From the NCBI GenBank assembly GCA_017849575.1, contig JAFIGV010000019.1:1-64000 (forward strand): a stretch of 64,000 nucleotides of DNA. Direction: 5' to 3'. Both the position numbers and the translations under genes were made by a program. Source of the stretch: Flavipsychrobacter sp. Its GTDB lineage: Bacteria; Bacteroidota; Bacteroidia; Chitinophagales; Chitinophagaceae. The notes beneath the pieces were generated by a model. The model was not told where the DNA came from. It was given only the letters and a program-made list of their open reading frames with translations, and made no database searches. Shown here in pieces: positions 34,868-43,367 of the stretch (positions are counted from its first letter, which is position 1; each line of letters opens with the position of its first letter).

Positions 34868-35668
34868 ATGATAAAAAAGCAATTTAAAATATTACCCACC
34901 GGGCTTTTCCGGGCTTACTGCGAGCAGGTGACGGAGGCTTTTCTCCTGCGCATGCAACAGTTGCAGGAAAGCGAATTGACAATTGATAGCTTCAGCTTTT
35001 ACACTTCGGTATCTGCTGTTTTTTCATCCAGAATAGAAGGCGAGGAAATTGAGCTGGATTCCTACATCAAGCATAAGCGCTTCGGAATACCTTTTTTGCC
35101 GGATTATACGCAGAAGACGGACGATTTATACAATGCCTATCTTTTTTCGCAAAAAACGAAGTTGAATTCGGTCAACGTTTCCGCCGCGCATAAAATATTG
35201 AGCGGGCATTTACTTCCTACAAGCAGACAAGGAGCGCTGAGGGTGGGAAACATGTATGTGACCACACCGGAGGGGCGAATTGAGTATGTAGCAGCCGTTC
35301 CTGCCATAGTGCACCAGGAACTGGAAAAATTTTATACAGACGTTGAACTGCTTCTAAATTCGGATTTAACAACTCAGGAAATATTTTTTTACGCCTCTTT
35401 GCTGCATCTGGTATTTGTCAAGATTCACCCTTTTGAAGATGGCAATGGAAGAACTGCAAGACTGATAGAAAAATGGTTCCTGGCTGAGAAGTTGGGCGAA
35501 AAAGCATGGCTGCTTCAATCGGAGAAAACCTATTACCAACTACACGATGCATATTATCATTCTATCCGTTTGCTAGGATTGGAATATCAAGAACTGGACT
35601 ATACCAAAGCCCTTCCGTTTTTGCTCATTTTGCCCAAGGCGCTTGAAACCGGCGAGTCCGGTACGTAG
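34868..35668 (+). CDS. Fic family protein, class II (N-terminal inhibitory motif)
   Basis: A 266-residue protein with the Fic motif HPFEDGNGRTAR starting at H187, which holds the catalytic His, the anion-binding Gly-Asn-Gly and the Arg. These enzymes usually transfer AMP from ATP to target hydroxyls. Residues 53-58 (SSRIEG) match the inhibitory [S/T]xxxE[G/N] helix motif, which places it in the autoinhibited class II. It is encoded alone, 35 bases after the DUF2130 gene, with no antitoxin gene next to it. Targets unknown. Confidence 0.92.
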   Translation: MIKKQFKILPTGLFRAYCEQVTEAFLLRMQQLQESELTIDSFSFYTSVSAVFSSRIEGEEIELDSYIKHKRFGIPFLPDYTQKTDDLYNAYLFSQKTKLNSVNVSAAHKILSGHLLPTSRQGALRVGNMYVTTPEGRIEYVAAVPAIVHQELEKFYTDVELLLNSDLTTQEIFFYASLLHLVFVKIHPFEDGNGRTARLIEKWFLAEKLGEKAWLLQSEKTYYQLHDAYYHSIRLLGLEYQELDYTKALPFLLILPKALETGESGT

Positions 35669-35694
35669 CACAATCAATAAAGGCAGGATTTTTT

Positions 35695-36675
35695 TTAACT
35701 GCCAAAGGGATTTTCTGCCGCTGTCTTGAATTCATTCCATACTTCTGCTACTATTTCTGCAGCGGGTTTTATTTCACTAATCATGCTGCTCACCTGCCCA
35801 ATTTCCAGTTCGCCCTCGTTCAGGTCGCCTTCAAACATGCCTCTTTTTGCGCGGGCGCGTCCCAGTAGATCGGTGAGTTCATCGACCGTTGCACAACTAT
35901 CTTCTGCCTGCTGCACTTGTTCGTAAAAATGATTTTTGATCAGCCGCACTGGGGTAAGCTTTTTGAGTGCGAGCTGCGTAGCGCCTTCCTGTGCGGCAAC
36001 TACCGCTTCTTTAAAATTCTGATGGCTTGATGCCTCGGGGCTACACACAAAGCGGCTGCCCATTTGTACGGCTTCGGCACCCAGCGCCATTATCGCAAAC
36101 ATAGCGCGACCGGTAGCAATGCCTCCTGCTGCAATCAGCGGAATGGAGATCGCCTTTCTTACAGAAGGTATCAGGCAAAGCGTAGTGGTTTCTTCACGAC
36201 CATTATGACCGCCCGCTTCAAAACCTTCGGCAACTACCGCATCTACGCCGGCATCTTCGCTCTTCTTTGCAAACTTTGCGCTGCTCACCACATGCACCAC
36301 TTTTATGCCTTCCGCTTTTAGCGTTGCGGTCCAGGTTTTCGGATTGCCCGCCGAGGTAAATACGATGGGAACTTTTTCTTCAATAATTACCTTCACGTGC
36401 TGCTCAATATCGGGGTAGAGCAGAGGAAGATTTACGCCAAAAGGTTTTTGTGTCGCACCCTTGCATTGTTGGATGTGTTCGCGCAGCACTTCCGGATACA
36501 TACTGCCCGCGCCAATTAATCCGAGTCCGCCGGCATTGCTCACCGCCGATGCCAGCTTCCAGCCCGATGCCCAGATCATGCCCGCCTGTATGATGGGCAA
36601 TTCAATGCCAAACAAGCGTGTGATGCGGTTGTCGAAACTATTTTGGTCAGCAGAAAATTTTCCCTGGAAAAGCAT
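35695..36675 (-). CDS. Nitronate monooxygenase family flavoprotein
   Basis: A 326-residue TIM-barrel FMN enzyme. Conserved segments: LPIIQAGMIWASGWKLASAV at the N-terminus, SNAGGLGLIGAG, EGFEAGGHNGREE (with the catalytic-site His of the family), and PLIAAGGIATG before the phosphate-binding EAVQMGSRF. It oxidises alkyl nitronates or may act as a FabK-like enoyl-ACP reductase; the two share this fold and I cannot separate them firmly. Start is the ATG at 36675; five bases further upstream begins an 8-bp tandem repeat tract. Confidence 0.88.
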   Translation of the reverse strand: MLFQGKFSADQNSFDNRITRLFGIELPIIQAGMIWASGWKLASAVSNAGGLGLIGAGSMYPEVLREHIQQCKGATQKPFGVNLPLLYPDIEQHVKVIIEEKVPIVFTSAGNPKTWTATLKAEGIKVVHVVSSAKFAKKSEDAGVDAVVAEGFEAGGHNGREETTTLCLIPSVRKAISIPLIAAGGIATGRAMFAIMALGAEAVQMGSRFVCSPEASSHQNFKEAVVAAQEGATQLALKKLTPVRLIKNHFYEQVQQAEDSCATVDELTDLLGRARAKRGMFEGDLNEGELEIGQVSSMISEIKPAAEIVAEVWNEFKTAAENPFGS

Positions 36676-36680
36676 ATTTT

Positions 36681-36734
36681 AATGTGCTAATGTGCTAATG
36701 TGCTAATTTGCTGATGTGCTAATGTGCTAATGTG
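36681..36734. repeat. 8-bp tandem repeat, unit AATGTGCT, about 6.75 copies
   Basis: Six full units and six bases of a seventh. Units four and five carry one substitution each (AATTTGCT, GATGTGCT); the others are identical. It lies five bases from the start codon of the nitronate monooxygenase gene, in the gap between two minus-strand genes. Confidence 0.9.
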
Positions 36735-36759
36735 TATAAGAAATCTCGCTTTCATTGGC

Positions 36760-36789
36760 TAATTATCAAATTAGCTAATTGTCAAATTA
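36760..36789. repeat. Two copies of a 14-bp direct repeat, TAATTRTCAAATTA
   Basis: Two copies at 36760-36773 and 36776-36789 (one base different), spaced 16 bases start to start. The second copy includes the TAA stop of the minus-strand nucleotidyltransferase gene. An AATTAGCTAATT palindrome bridges the two copies. Confidence 0.75.
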
Positions 36790-37785
36790 CCCTAAATCTA
36801 TTTCAGTATTGTCGCCGATATTGAGGCTTTGACTGAGTCCGCGCACAAAGGCATCGTTGCCGATGATGGAAGAATGTAAAACCACTTCATTCAGTTCTGC
36901 AAAAGAGCCAATGATCGAATCTTTCACGATGGAGGAGTTGATCGTCGTGTGCTCTCCAATAGATACATTGGGTCCGATAATGGAGTTGCGGATATTGCAG
37001 CCTTCGGCAATATTGACCGGAGGAATCACCACCGTATTATCGAATTTATAAGGTGCACTTTGTCCACCCTCCTCATCCATTTGTTTGAGTAAAATGGCAT
37101 TGGTGGAGAGCAACGTTTCTTTTTTGCCACAGTCGAACCAGTTGTTTACCCTAAAGGCTTTGAATTCGATACCGGCTTCTATCATCTGCTGCAAAGCATT
37201 GGTAAGATGGTATTCGCCGTCTTCGTCCACGCGATTGTACAAATGTTTGTCGAGCGCAGCATACAAGGCTTTTGTTTCTTTGATGTAATAAACGCCTACC
37301 ATCGCCATGTTCGACTTTGGAATGAGGGGTTTTTCCACCATGCGCAGCACTTTATCGTTATTGTCTATTTCTGCTACGCCAAAGCTCCGCGGATCATCCA
37401 CTTTGCGTACCCCAATCAGCGACACATTGCTGTTGAGCAGGTCTTTTACATTGTAGTCAAAAATGGTATCGCCCAATACGATCAACACTTCGTCGTCCTG
37501 CACGGCATCGCGGGTAAGCCAGATGGCATGACCCGTACCGCGCCGATCGTTTTGGGTAACCAACGTGTAAGAAAGATGAGGATAAGTCTTGGCTATGTAC
37601 CGTTGAATTTTTTCACCGAGATAACCGATAACAAATACAAATTCTGTGACGCCCGCATCGAGCAGTTGATCTATGATAACACCCAGAATGGTTTTGCCCG
37701 CTATGGGAATCAAAGCCTTGGGTTGCGTATAAGTGAGTGGTCGGAGTTTGGTGCCGGCACCAGCAACGGGTATGATGGCTTTCAC
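36787..37785 (-). CDS. NDP-sugar nucleotidyltransferase (glucose-1-phosphate thymidylyl/uridylyltransferase-like)
   Basis: A 332-residue enzyme that activates a sugar-1-phosphate with an NTP. The N-terminal Rossmann-like domain carries GAGTKLRPLTYTQPKALIPI (8-27), with the nucleotide-binding Gly-rich loop and the Lys of PKAL, and DTIFDYN for metal binding. Residues 250-332 form a hexapeptide-repeat beta-helix (IIGPNVSIGEHTTINSSIV), as in bifunctional uridylyl/acetyltransferases and related regulators. Start is a GTG at 37785. The sugar cannot be deduced. It may supply a nucleotide sugar to surface glycan synthesis. Confidence 0.9.
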   Translation of the reverse strand: MKAIIPVAGAGTKLRPLTYTQPKALIPIAGKTILGVIIDQLLDAGVTEFVFVIGYLGEKIQRYIAKTYPHLSYTLVTQNDRRGTGHAIWLTRDAVQDDEVLIVLGDTIFDYNVKDLLNSNVSLIGVRKVDDPRSFGVAEIDNNDKVLRMVEKPLIPKSNMAMVGVYYIKETKALYAALDKHLYNRVDEDGEYHLTNALQQMIEAGIEFKAFRVNNWFDCGKKETLLSTNAILLKQMDEEGGQSAPYKFDNTVVIPPVNIAEGCNIRNSIIGPNVSIGEHTTINSSIVKDSIIGSFAELNEVVLHSSIIGNDAFVRGLSQSLNIGDNTEIDLG

Positions 37786-37897
37786 AATCTTGGTTTTAGT
37801 TCAGAGAATGAAGTCGCCAGGCGGTGAGCTGCCTGCCGTTTCCGCGGTGAAAATACTAATAATGAAAGAACGAGGCAGTTATCTTAGCCTTAAATAG

Positions 37898-37905
37898 TAA
37901 ATTTG
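37898..37905 (+). promoter_or_regulatory. Possible -7 promoter box TAAATTTG
   Basis: The sequence fits the Bacteroidota TAnnTTTG element and lies 81 bases before the start of the T9SS type B gene. No clear TTTG -33 element is found at the usual spacing, so it is tentative. Confidence 0.35.
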
Positions 37906-37986
37906 GTCTGTCTCGCATTCTTGTTCCTGAAAAATCTCTAATTGAAACTGCAAGAACCCGTGTCTTGAAAAATAAGATTATATAGA

Positions 37987-40215
37987 ATGATGAAAAAGCT
38001 CAGTACACTGCTGATAGCTGTTGTTTTTTTTGCTGCAAACAGCATGGCGCAGAATTTACCGGAACAGGATTGCAGTGGTGCAATTCCGGTTTGTCAGCCT
38101 GTTTATACACAAGCTAATTCATATGTAGGATATGGACCTACAGATGAGTTGAATTCTGCGAATGAAGACTGTTTGCTAAGTGGTGAAAATAACACGGTAT
38201 GGTACATCATTAATATCTCGTCTTCAGGAACACTTGTGTTCGATATCACACCTAATAATCCTAACGACGATTATGATTTCGCTGTGTGGGATGCAACAGG
38301 AATTGGCTGTGCCGCTTTGAATAATCCTCCAACTAGATGTAATTACGCATCCAACGGGGCAAGTTTACCAGGAGGTCTAACAGGTCTTTCAACAACGGCG
38401 GCTTTGCCATCATATGGTGCAGGTGGTCCAAGTTACAGCTCTGCGATCAATGCCATTGCCGGGCAAACTTATATTTTAGTGGTTGACAATTTTTCTAACA
38501 CTCAGTTTGGTTATACGCTCGACTTTTCCGCATCAACAGCATCAATATTTGATACTTTAAGTCCTACATTCACTTATGCAGGCTCTCATTGTGGCACCAT
38601 TAGCAATCAGATCAATGTATCCATGTCGGAGCCGGTAAAATGTAACTCCATAGATGCCAACGGCTCTAATTTTTACATTACGCCCAATGTTCCGGGTGTG
38701 AGCAATGTAGTGGCTGCATCGAGCGCTACTTGCTCCGGTACCTCTTTGTTTACCAACAACTATGTGGTGCAGTTTGCCGGCACTTTGCCGCCGGGCACTT
38801 ACTGGCTGCATGCGCAGCAGGGCAACGACGCCAATTCTTTGCTCGACAACTGTGGCAATGAACAGAGCTACGATGATTCCATTCAGTTTATTATGGTTGC
38901 GGGCAATCCACCGCAGATGGTTCGTCTCGATACGCCGGCTTGTATTCGTGCAAGGGTTATTTTGGACCGGGCTATCAGTTGCGCCACGGTTGCCGCCAAT
39001 GGCAGCGATTTTACCATCAGCGGACCATCAACCGTCAATGTTGTCAATGCAGTTCCCATCGGTTGCAACGCAGTCAACATGACCGATACGATAGACCTTA
39101 CGTTCGACCGTTCCATTGTTGTTGCAGGTACTTACACCCTCGGTGTGCAAGTGGGTACCGATGGCAATTCTATTGTTGATACCTGCAATGTCTCTATTGC
39201 GGGAACCCTATCCTGGGAAGTATCCGACAAGGGAGTTGTTGCTTCTGTAAATCCTGATTTGCTTTGCGATCCCGGCTATGTGCAGCTTACGGCAAACACA
39301 ACACTGCAGCCGCTTACGCCCACATCCTTTGCCTGGCAGCCAGCGGCTTTCATTTCCGATACTACTGCTTCGTCCACACTGGCGTTTGTCAATCAAAGCG
39401 CTGACTATTATGTGCGAATGCTCGACCAAGATTATTGTTACCGGAGAGATACAACAAGCGTCATTCTTAGTGTACGCAATCCGGGAATGATACAGCCATT
39501 TGATACTGCAATCTGTATTGGTGATGCCGCACAGCTTACGGCTACCGGCGGACTGCAATATGCATGGTTTCCGGTGCAGGACTTAAGCTGCACTACTTGT
39601 CCTGATCCCATTGCTACGCCGCAGCAAACCACTACCTATTATGTATCTATAAGCGACCAGTACAACTGTGCCGATACGCTGGGGCAAACCATCATAGTAT
39701 TTCCGTTGCCGCAAGTGGATGCGGGCGATGATGTGACGATTTATTATGGTCAACAAACTGAGCTGCATGCCGGCGCTGAAGGCATTATTTACCTGTGGAC
39801 GCCAACCACCGGACTCAATTATTTCACAGAACCCAACCCTATTGCCTCGCCACAAACAACCACTACTTACACGATTAAAGTGATTGATGCTAACCAATGC
39901 AAAAATTCGGATTCAGTTACGGTATTTGTACGTGATGATATTCCGGTAATTATTCCGAGTGCTTTTTCACCCAACGGCGATGGAAGAAACGATGTATTCC
40001 GTATTGCCAATTCGAGCTTTCACCGACTGCAGGAGTTTCGCATTTTTAATCGCTGGGGACAGGAAGTATTTTCTACCACCGATATAAAGAAGGGCTGGGA
40101 CGGAACGTTCAACAATATTCCGCAGGAAGCTGGCGTGTACAACTATCTTATCCGCGTAGCGTATCCCGATGGTAAAGTGGAGCTATTTAAAGGAGATGTG
40201 ACGCTGGTACGTTAA
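37987..40215 (+). CDS. T9SS type B (gliding motility-associated C-terminal) secreted protein
   Basis: A 742-residue secreted protein. Signal peptide KKLSTLLIAVVFFAANSMAQ, then a pre-peptidase-like beta-sandwich (about 25-185) with paired Cys, several Ig-like domains (about 190-560), two PKD-like repeats with CADTLGQTIIVF, and a C-terminal T9SS type B sorting domain (IIPSAFSPNGDGRNDVFRI, then FNRWGQEVF and WDGTF) of the CHU_C kind. Type B cargo is often an adhesin or gliding protein. The start may be the first ATG (37987) or the next codon. The first 600 bases are visibly more AT-rich than the rest. Confidence 0.92.
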   Translation: MMKKLSTLLIAVVFFAANSMAQNLPEQDCSGAIPVCQPVYTQANSYVGYGPTDELNSANEDCLLSGENNTVWYIINISSSGTLVFDITPNNPNDDYDFAVWDATGIGCAALNNPPTRCNYASNGASLPGGLTGLSTTAALPSYGAGGPSYSSAINAIAGQTYILVVDNFSNTQFGYTLDFSASTASIFDTLSPTFTYAGSHCGTISNQINVSMSEPVKCNSIDANGSNFYITPNVPGVSNVVAASSATCSGTSLFTNNYVVQFAGTLPPGTYWLHAQQGNDANSLLDNCGNEQSYDDSIQFIMVAGNPPQMVRLDTPACIRARVILDRAISCATVAANGSDFTISGPSTVNVVNAVPIGCNAVNMTDTIDLTFDRSIVVAGTYTLGVQVGTDGNSIVDTCNVSIAGTLSWEVSDKGVVASVNPDLLCDPGYVQLTANTTLQPLTPTSFAWQPAAFISDTTASSTLAFVNQSADYYVRMLDQDYCYRRDTTSVILSVRNPGMIQPFDTAICIGDAAQLTATGGLQYAWFPVQDLSCTTCPDPIATPQQTTTYYVSISDQYNCADTLGQTIIVFPLPQVDAGDDVTIYYGQQTELHAGAEGIIYLWTPTTGLNYFTEPNPIASPQTTTTYTIKVIDANQCKNSDSVTVFVRDDIPVIIPSAFSPNGDGRNDVFRIANSSFHRLQEFRIFNRWGQEVFSTTDIKKGWDGTFNNIPQEAGVYNYLIRVAYPDGKVELFKGDVTLVR

Positions 40216-40234
40216 CACCACGATACAAAAAATT

Positions 40235-40263
40235 AAAGGGCATCTTTCGGTGCCCCTTTTTTT
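40235..40263 (+). terminator. Rho-independent terminator
   Basis: A GGGCA/TGCCC stem extended by A-T pairs (AAAGGGCA, TGCCCCTTT, with one bulged C) ends in seven Ts, 20 bases after the stop of the T9SS type B gene. Confidence 0.75.
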
Positions 40264-40277
40264 GTCGTCATGATCTG

Positions 40278-40670
40278 CTACAAAGTATTTTGAAAGGAAC
40301 GCAGCTTATCAACCAGTGCGGCGCTGTTGCCCATTACATCGCCGGTCATAGCCTTGATGCTGATGTACAGTTTTTCCTGAGTCTGATGAATTTTATTGAA
40401 GCCAGCTTTGTCGGCAGTGCCGGCGGCAGCAGCTTTTTCGGCGCTTGCTCTCATGCTCTGCTGTATCATATCAATCAATTCGTTCAGCGCCTGCGCGGCA
40501 AGCTTTGCAGACTGGCGTGAAGTATAGGCACTGAATTCGTTTATTTTAGATGCAAACTTTGCCTTTTCCGGCGCTGCCTGCACCGTCTTTTCAGTACGGC
40601 CTGCCTGCTGTGCGGCAACCGGCGCTGCCGCCATCATCAATAGTCCGCTGACAAGAATGAGTCTTTTCAT
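40278..40670 (-). CDS. Small exported helical protein of unknown function
   Basis: A 130-residue protein with a clear Sec signal (KRLILVSGLLMMAAAPVAAQ). The mature part is rich in Ala, Lys, Gln and Glu and strongly helical, without Cys or any recognised motif. It is likely periplasmic. It faces the T9SS type B gene across a terminator and is divergently arranged with the YiiX-like gene. I do not recognise a family. Confidence 0.75.
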   Translation of the reverse strand: MKRLILVSGLLMMAAAPVAAQQAGRTEKTVQAAPEKAKFASKINEFSAYTSRQSAKLAAQALNELIDMIQQSMRASAEKAAAAGTADKAGFNKIHQTQEKLYISIKAMTGDVMGNSAALVDKLRSFQNTL

Positions 40671-40765
40671 TTATTGGTCGGTTTTTGTAAAGTTAATGTT
40701 TGTGTCCTTTAAGACATACCCTTTGCTGTGGTAACGTTGGGTAGCGCCCGAAAATTACTTGTGCT

Positions 40766-40773
40766 TAGCTTTG
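40766..40773 (+). promoter_or_regulatory. -7 promoter box TAGCTTTG four bases before a start codon
   Basis: The TAnnTTTG element matches fully, and the ATG of the YiiX-like gene follows after four bases. Transcription from this box would begin close to the ATG and give a leaderless or very short leader. No -33 TTTG is found at 19-base spacing. Confidence 0.45.
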
Positions 40774-40777
40774 TGGC

Positions 40778-41458
40778 ATGGCAGCTTCAAGAATCGCCGG
40801 TGTGATCGTGCTCCTGATGGTGATTGCCGGTCTGCTGGGTTACCGGGTTTATCGAGACAAGCCTGAGGCGGCCAATAGTCTGGCAATTAGCTCAGGACAA
40901 GCACGCGCGGCCCAACCTGACAATCAACAAAAAATCGGGCAGGCTCTTGCGCTGTTACAAACCGGAGATGTGGTACTTCGTACCGGAGCCGATATGACCA
41001 GCTATATGTTTGCGCAGCTCAATCCCACCGACAAAACCTTTGCACACTGTGGCATTGTGTCGGTGGAAGGAGGGATGCCCTGGGTGTACCACAGTATTGG
41101 CGGCGCAGATAATCCCCATCAAACGGTGGTGCGCGAGCCGGCCCGTCGTTGGCTGGCCCCGGAGCGGGTATTGATTTTCGGGGCTATAAGGTTTCAGTTA
41201 GATAGTGCGGCACGTCAGTCTATTGCCGTAGTAGCGCGGAAATATTACCGGCAACACCGCAGTTTCGACCTCGACTTCGATCTTCGAACGGACGACAAGT
41301 TATATTGTGCCGAGTTTGTGTATAAAGCGATTTCGGAGGCTGTCCATCAAAAGGATTTTTTCAACATCACCCGGAAGATGGGCTATGCTTATGTCTCTGT
41401 CGATAATATCTTTCTCAATCCGCGGGCGCAGTTCATTTGCCGCATTCATTATAAGTAA
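40778..41458 (+). CDS. YiiX/YebB-like NlpC/P60-type cysteine amidase
   Basis: A 226-residue protein anchored by an N-terminal helix (about 6-24). The domain is a permuted papain-like fold: GDVVLRTG, then the catalytic-site FAHCGIV with His90, and KLYCAEFV with Cys177 and an adjacent Glu. In YiiX-like proteins (PF05708) these form the catalytic pair. It probably acts on peptide or lipid amide bonds in the envelope; the substrate is unknown. A lipoprotein gene follows 36 bases later with its own promoter, so the pair need not be an operon. Confidence 0.85.
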   Translation: MAASRIAGVIVLLMVIAGLLGYRVYRDKPEAANSLAISSGQARAAQPDNQQKIGQALALLQTGDVVLRTGADMTSYMFAQLNPTDKTFAHCGIVSVEGGMPWVYHSIGGADNPHQTVVREPARRWLAPERVLIFGAIRFQLDSAARQSIAVVARKYYRQHRSFDLDFDLRTDDKLYCAEFVYKAISEAVHQKDFFNITRKMGYAYVSVDNIFLNPRAQFICRIHYK

Positions 41459-41466
41459 TACCTTTG
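41436..41466 (+). promoter_or_regulatory. Bacteroidota-type promoter, TTTG-N19-TACCTTTG
   Basis: A TTTG (-33) at 41436-41439 and TACCTTTG (-7, TAnnTTTG) at 41459-41466 are separated by 19 bases, the consensus spacing of the Bacteroidota housekeeping sigma factor. It lies 28 bases before the ATG of the DUF4878-like lipoprotein gene and overlaps the end of the preceding gene. Confidence 0.75.
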
Positions 41467-41494
41467 CCCGACCATATTCATAAATAAAAATAAG

Positions 41495-41968
41495 ATGAAG
41501 CGGATATTATTTTACTCTCTTTCGGTTTTTGTCATGCTTGCAGCGCTTTCTTCCTGCAATAGAAATCCCGAAAAGGCCACCGCAGAAAAGTTTCTGAACG
41601 GCTTGTATCATTACAACTATGAGGATGCCAAAAGCGTTTCTACAGAGGAGACAAAACGAATGGTAGATCTAATGGCTCAGTTTTCTGCCATGATGCCCGA
41701 TTCGGTGAAGCAGGCCGCCAAGAAAGTGAAAATAGATGTAAAAGATGTGAAGGTAGATGGAGATAAAGCCGTGGCCACTTACACTACGTCTGACGATGCA
41801 CAGGAGAAGAAGCTGAACATGATTAAGAAGGATGATAAATGGCTGGTAGAATACAGCAAGATGGATTCTACTGAAGACGAGAATGCCACTCCGGAAACTG
41901 AAGAGCCCGCAGAACAGAATGGCGCTGAAACCGCCCCGGCAGAAGATGCTGATTCCACAGCACACTAA
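41495..41968 (+). CDS. DUF4878-like lipoprotein
   Basis: A 157-residue lipoprotein. The signal ends LAALSSC, with Cys21 as the lipidated residue. The mature part (about 25-120) resembles DUF4878/nuclear transport factor 2-like domains: KATAEKFLNGLYHYNYEDAK, a Val/Asp-rich beta region, then DKWLVEYSKMD. The last 30 residues are an acidic Glu/Pro/Ala tail. The function is unknown. Expected at the outer membrane or periplasmic face. The promoter is well defined upstream and a terminator follows. Confidence 0.8.
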   Translation: MKRILFYSLSVFVMLAALSSCNRNPEKATAEKFLNGLYHYNYEDAKSVSTEETKRMVDLMAQFSAMMPDSVKQAAKKVKIDVKDVKVDGDKAVATYTTSDDAQEKKLNMIKKDDKWLVEYSKMDSTEDENATPETEEPAEQNGAETAPAEDADSTAH

Positions 41969-41993
41969 ACCGCTCTGAAATTTTTTGTACAGG

Positions 41994-42023
41994 TCCCGGC
42001 GAGCAAATGCCGGGATTTTTTTT
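41994..42023 (+). terminator. Rho-independent terminator
   Basis: A 7-bp stem TCCCGGC/GCCGGGA with an eight-base loop is followed by eight Ts, 25 bases past the lipoprotein gene stop. Confidence 0.88.
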
Positions 42024-42089
42024 CAACGGATATCGCCGGTTAACGCCCGCTATTTTTTATGTTGCGTCAACGATCACTGTAGGAGTTTC

Positions 42090-43367
42090 ATGTCTGGCAC
42101 CCTTTTTAAGATTCGCGGCATTGCACTGTTTTTCGCTCAGGTGTTTCTCACACTGAAGGGGGCGGCTTATTTCGGGAAGTTTATCTCTCCCTTGCTGCTC
42201 TTCCTTGCCTTTATAGATCTGTTTTTCCTTTACCTCAGCTATCTTGTCCACTATGGAGTGCCGCCCGAAAGCAAAGTGACGCGTAGGCATGCAGTCGTTG
42301 GTTTTTTCATGGGTGCAGCAGCCGTGGCGTTGTGTATCCCCGCTTGTCGGCAATTGTTTCGGAGCGTACCGCATCCTGTAGATTTTTCGGACGTGTTGCC
42401 GCAGTTAGAATTTCAGTACGATAGCTTTTTGCAGGGGAAAATGCCCTACCGACCCATGGTGCTGCCGCACTCAAGGCCTTTTCCGGTCTATATGCCAATG
42501 CATTGGCTGCCTGTGTCGTTGTCGCGGCTGGCTCATGTAGATGTTCGGTGGTGCGGTCTTGCCGTGTTGGCTATCGTGAATGGTGTGTACGGTGCAAAGG
42601 TTTGGAGTACACGATCCGGCCTGTTTTTCAGAATGCTGGCCATTTCGTTGCCTCCGTTTGTTCTTTATGGCTTTGTGCAATGGGGCGAGCGAGAGATTGC
42701 CGTATCGCTGGAGACGGTTGTAGCCGGATATTATCTGCTGCTTGGCGCTGCACTCTGGCACCGGCGCTTAGTGCCGGTGGCCCTCGCCATAGGTTGCTGT
42801 CTGTTGTCGCGCTACACGCTTATTTTCTGGCTCCCCTTGTTTTTTCTCACGCTATGGTGGGCAAAGGGTCTCTTGAAAACCGCTCAGGCGGCGGTGATCG
42901 TACTGGTTATGCTTTTGGTGGGGTATATTCTTCCCTTTCTTCTGCGCGATCCTTCAATCTTTCTCACAGGTCTTGCTTATCACAACAGTGCTGCGGAGTA
43001 TGAATGGGAGTATGGCGCGTGGAGTTTCGAGACCGGTGTATATTTTGCGCCCCATATTCATGCTTTGCTCAGAGGCAGCTTTACTTATCAGGTTTTTGTA
43101 GCCCGCGCCCTGCAGGCCACGGCCATGTTGCTCATATTTTTTGCGGGTGCAGCCGGATATCGGCGCTGGCGCCGCGAAATGGACGTGTTTGATTTCGGTC
43201 TCGCTGCCTTATACCTTACTATTTTTTGCTTTTACATGATCGGGCCCCTTACCTACCGATATTATATGATCACGCCATTGGTGCTGGCATCGGTTCTCTG
43301 TGCACGAATGCTATGCGGCGGAAAGCCTGAGAAAACCGGATCTTTTGCCGGTCAGAAAAATAAGTAG
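42090..43367 (+). CDS. Polytopic membrane protein, GT-C glycosyltransferase-like
   Basis: A 425-residue hydrophobic protein with about ten to twelve helices. After the first helices, the outward loop FQYDSFLQGKMPYRPM resembles the acidic first loop of GT-C sugar transferases, which use lipid-linked sugars. Primary identity is weak, so the assignment is by topology. The start at 42090 is supported by an AGGAG ribosome-binding site at 42081-42085. Its 3' end overlaps the convergent SpmA-SpmB gene by 16 bases. Function uncertain. Confidence 0.6.
   Translation: MSGTLFKIRGIALFFAQVFLTLKGAAYFGKFISPLLLFLAFIDLFFLYLSYLVHYGVPPESKVTRRHAVVGFFMGAAAVALCIPACRQLFRSVPHPVDFSDVLPQLEFQYDSFLQGKMPYRPMVLPHSRPFPVYMPMHWLPVSLSRLAHVDVRWCGLAVLAIVNGVYGAKVWSTRSGLFFRMLAISLPPFVLYGFVQWGEREIAVSLETVVAGYYLLLGAALWHRRLVPVALAIGCCLLSRYTLIFWLPLFFLTLWWAKGLLKTAQAAVIVLVMLLVGYILPFLLRDPSIFLTGLAYHNSAAEYEWEYGAWSFETGVYFAPHIHALLRGSFTYQVFVARALQATAMLLIFFAGAAGYRRWRREMDVFDFGLAALYLTIFCFYMIGPLTYRYYMITPLVLASVLCARMLCGGKPEKTGSFAGQKNK

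Noticed and set aside
36681-36734. Possible CRISPR array
   Set aside because: The units are contiguous 8-bp copies without spacers, and there are no cas genes; it is a simple tandem repeat.
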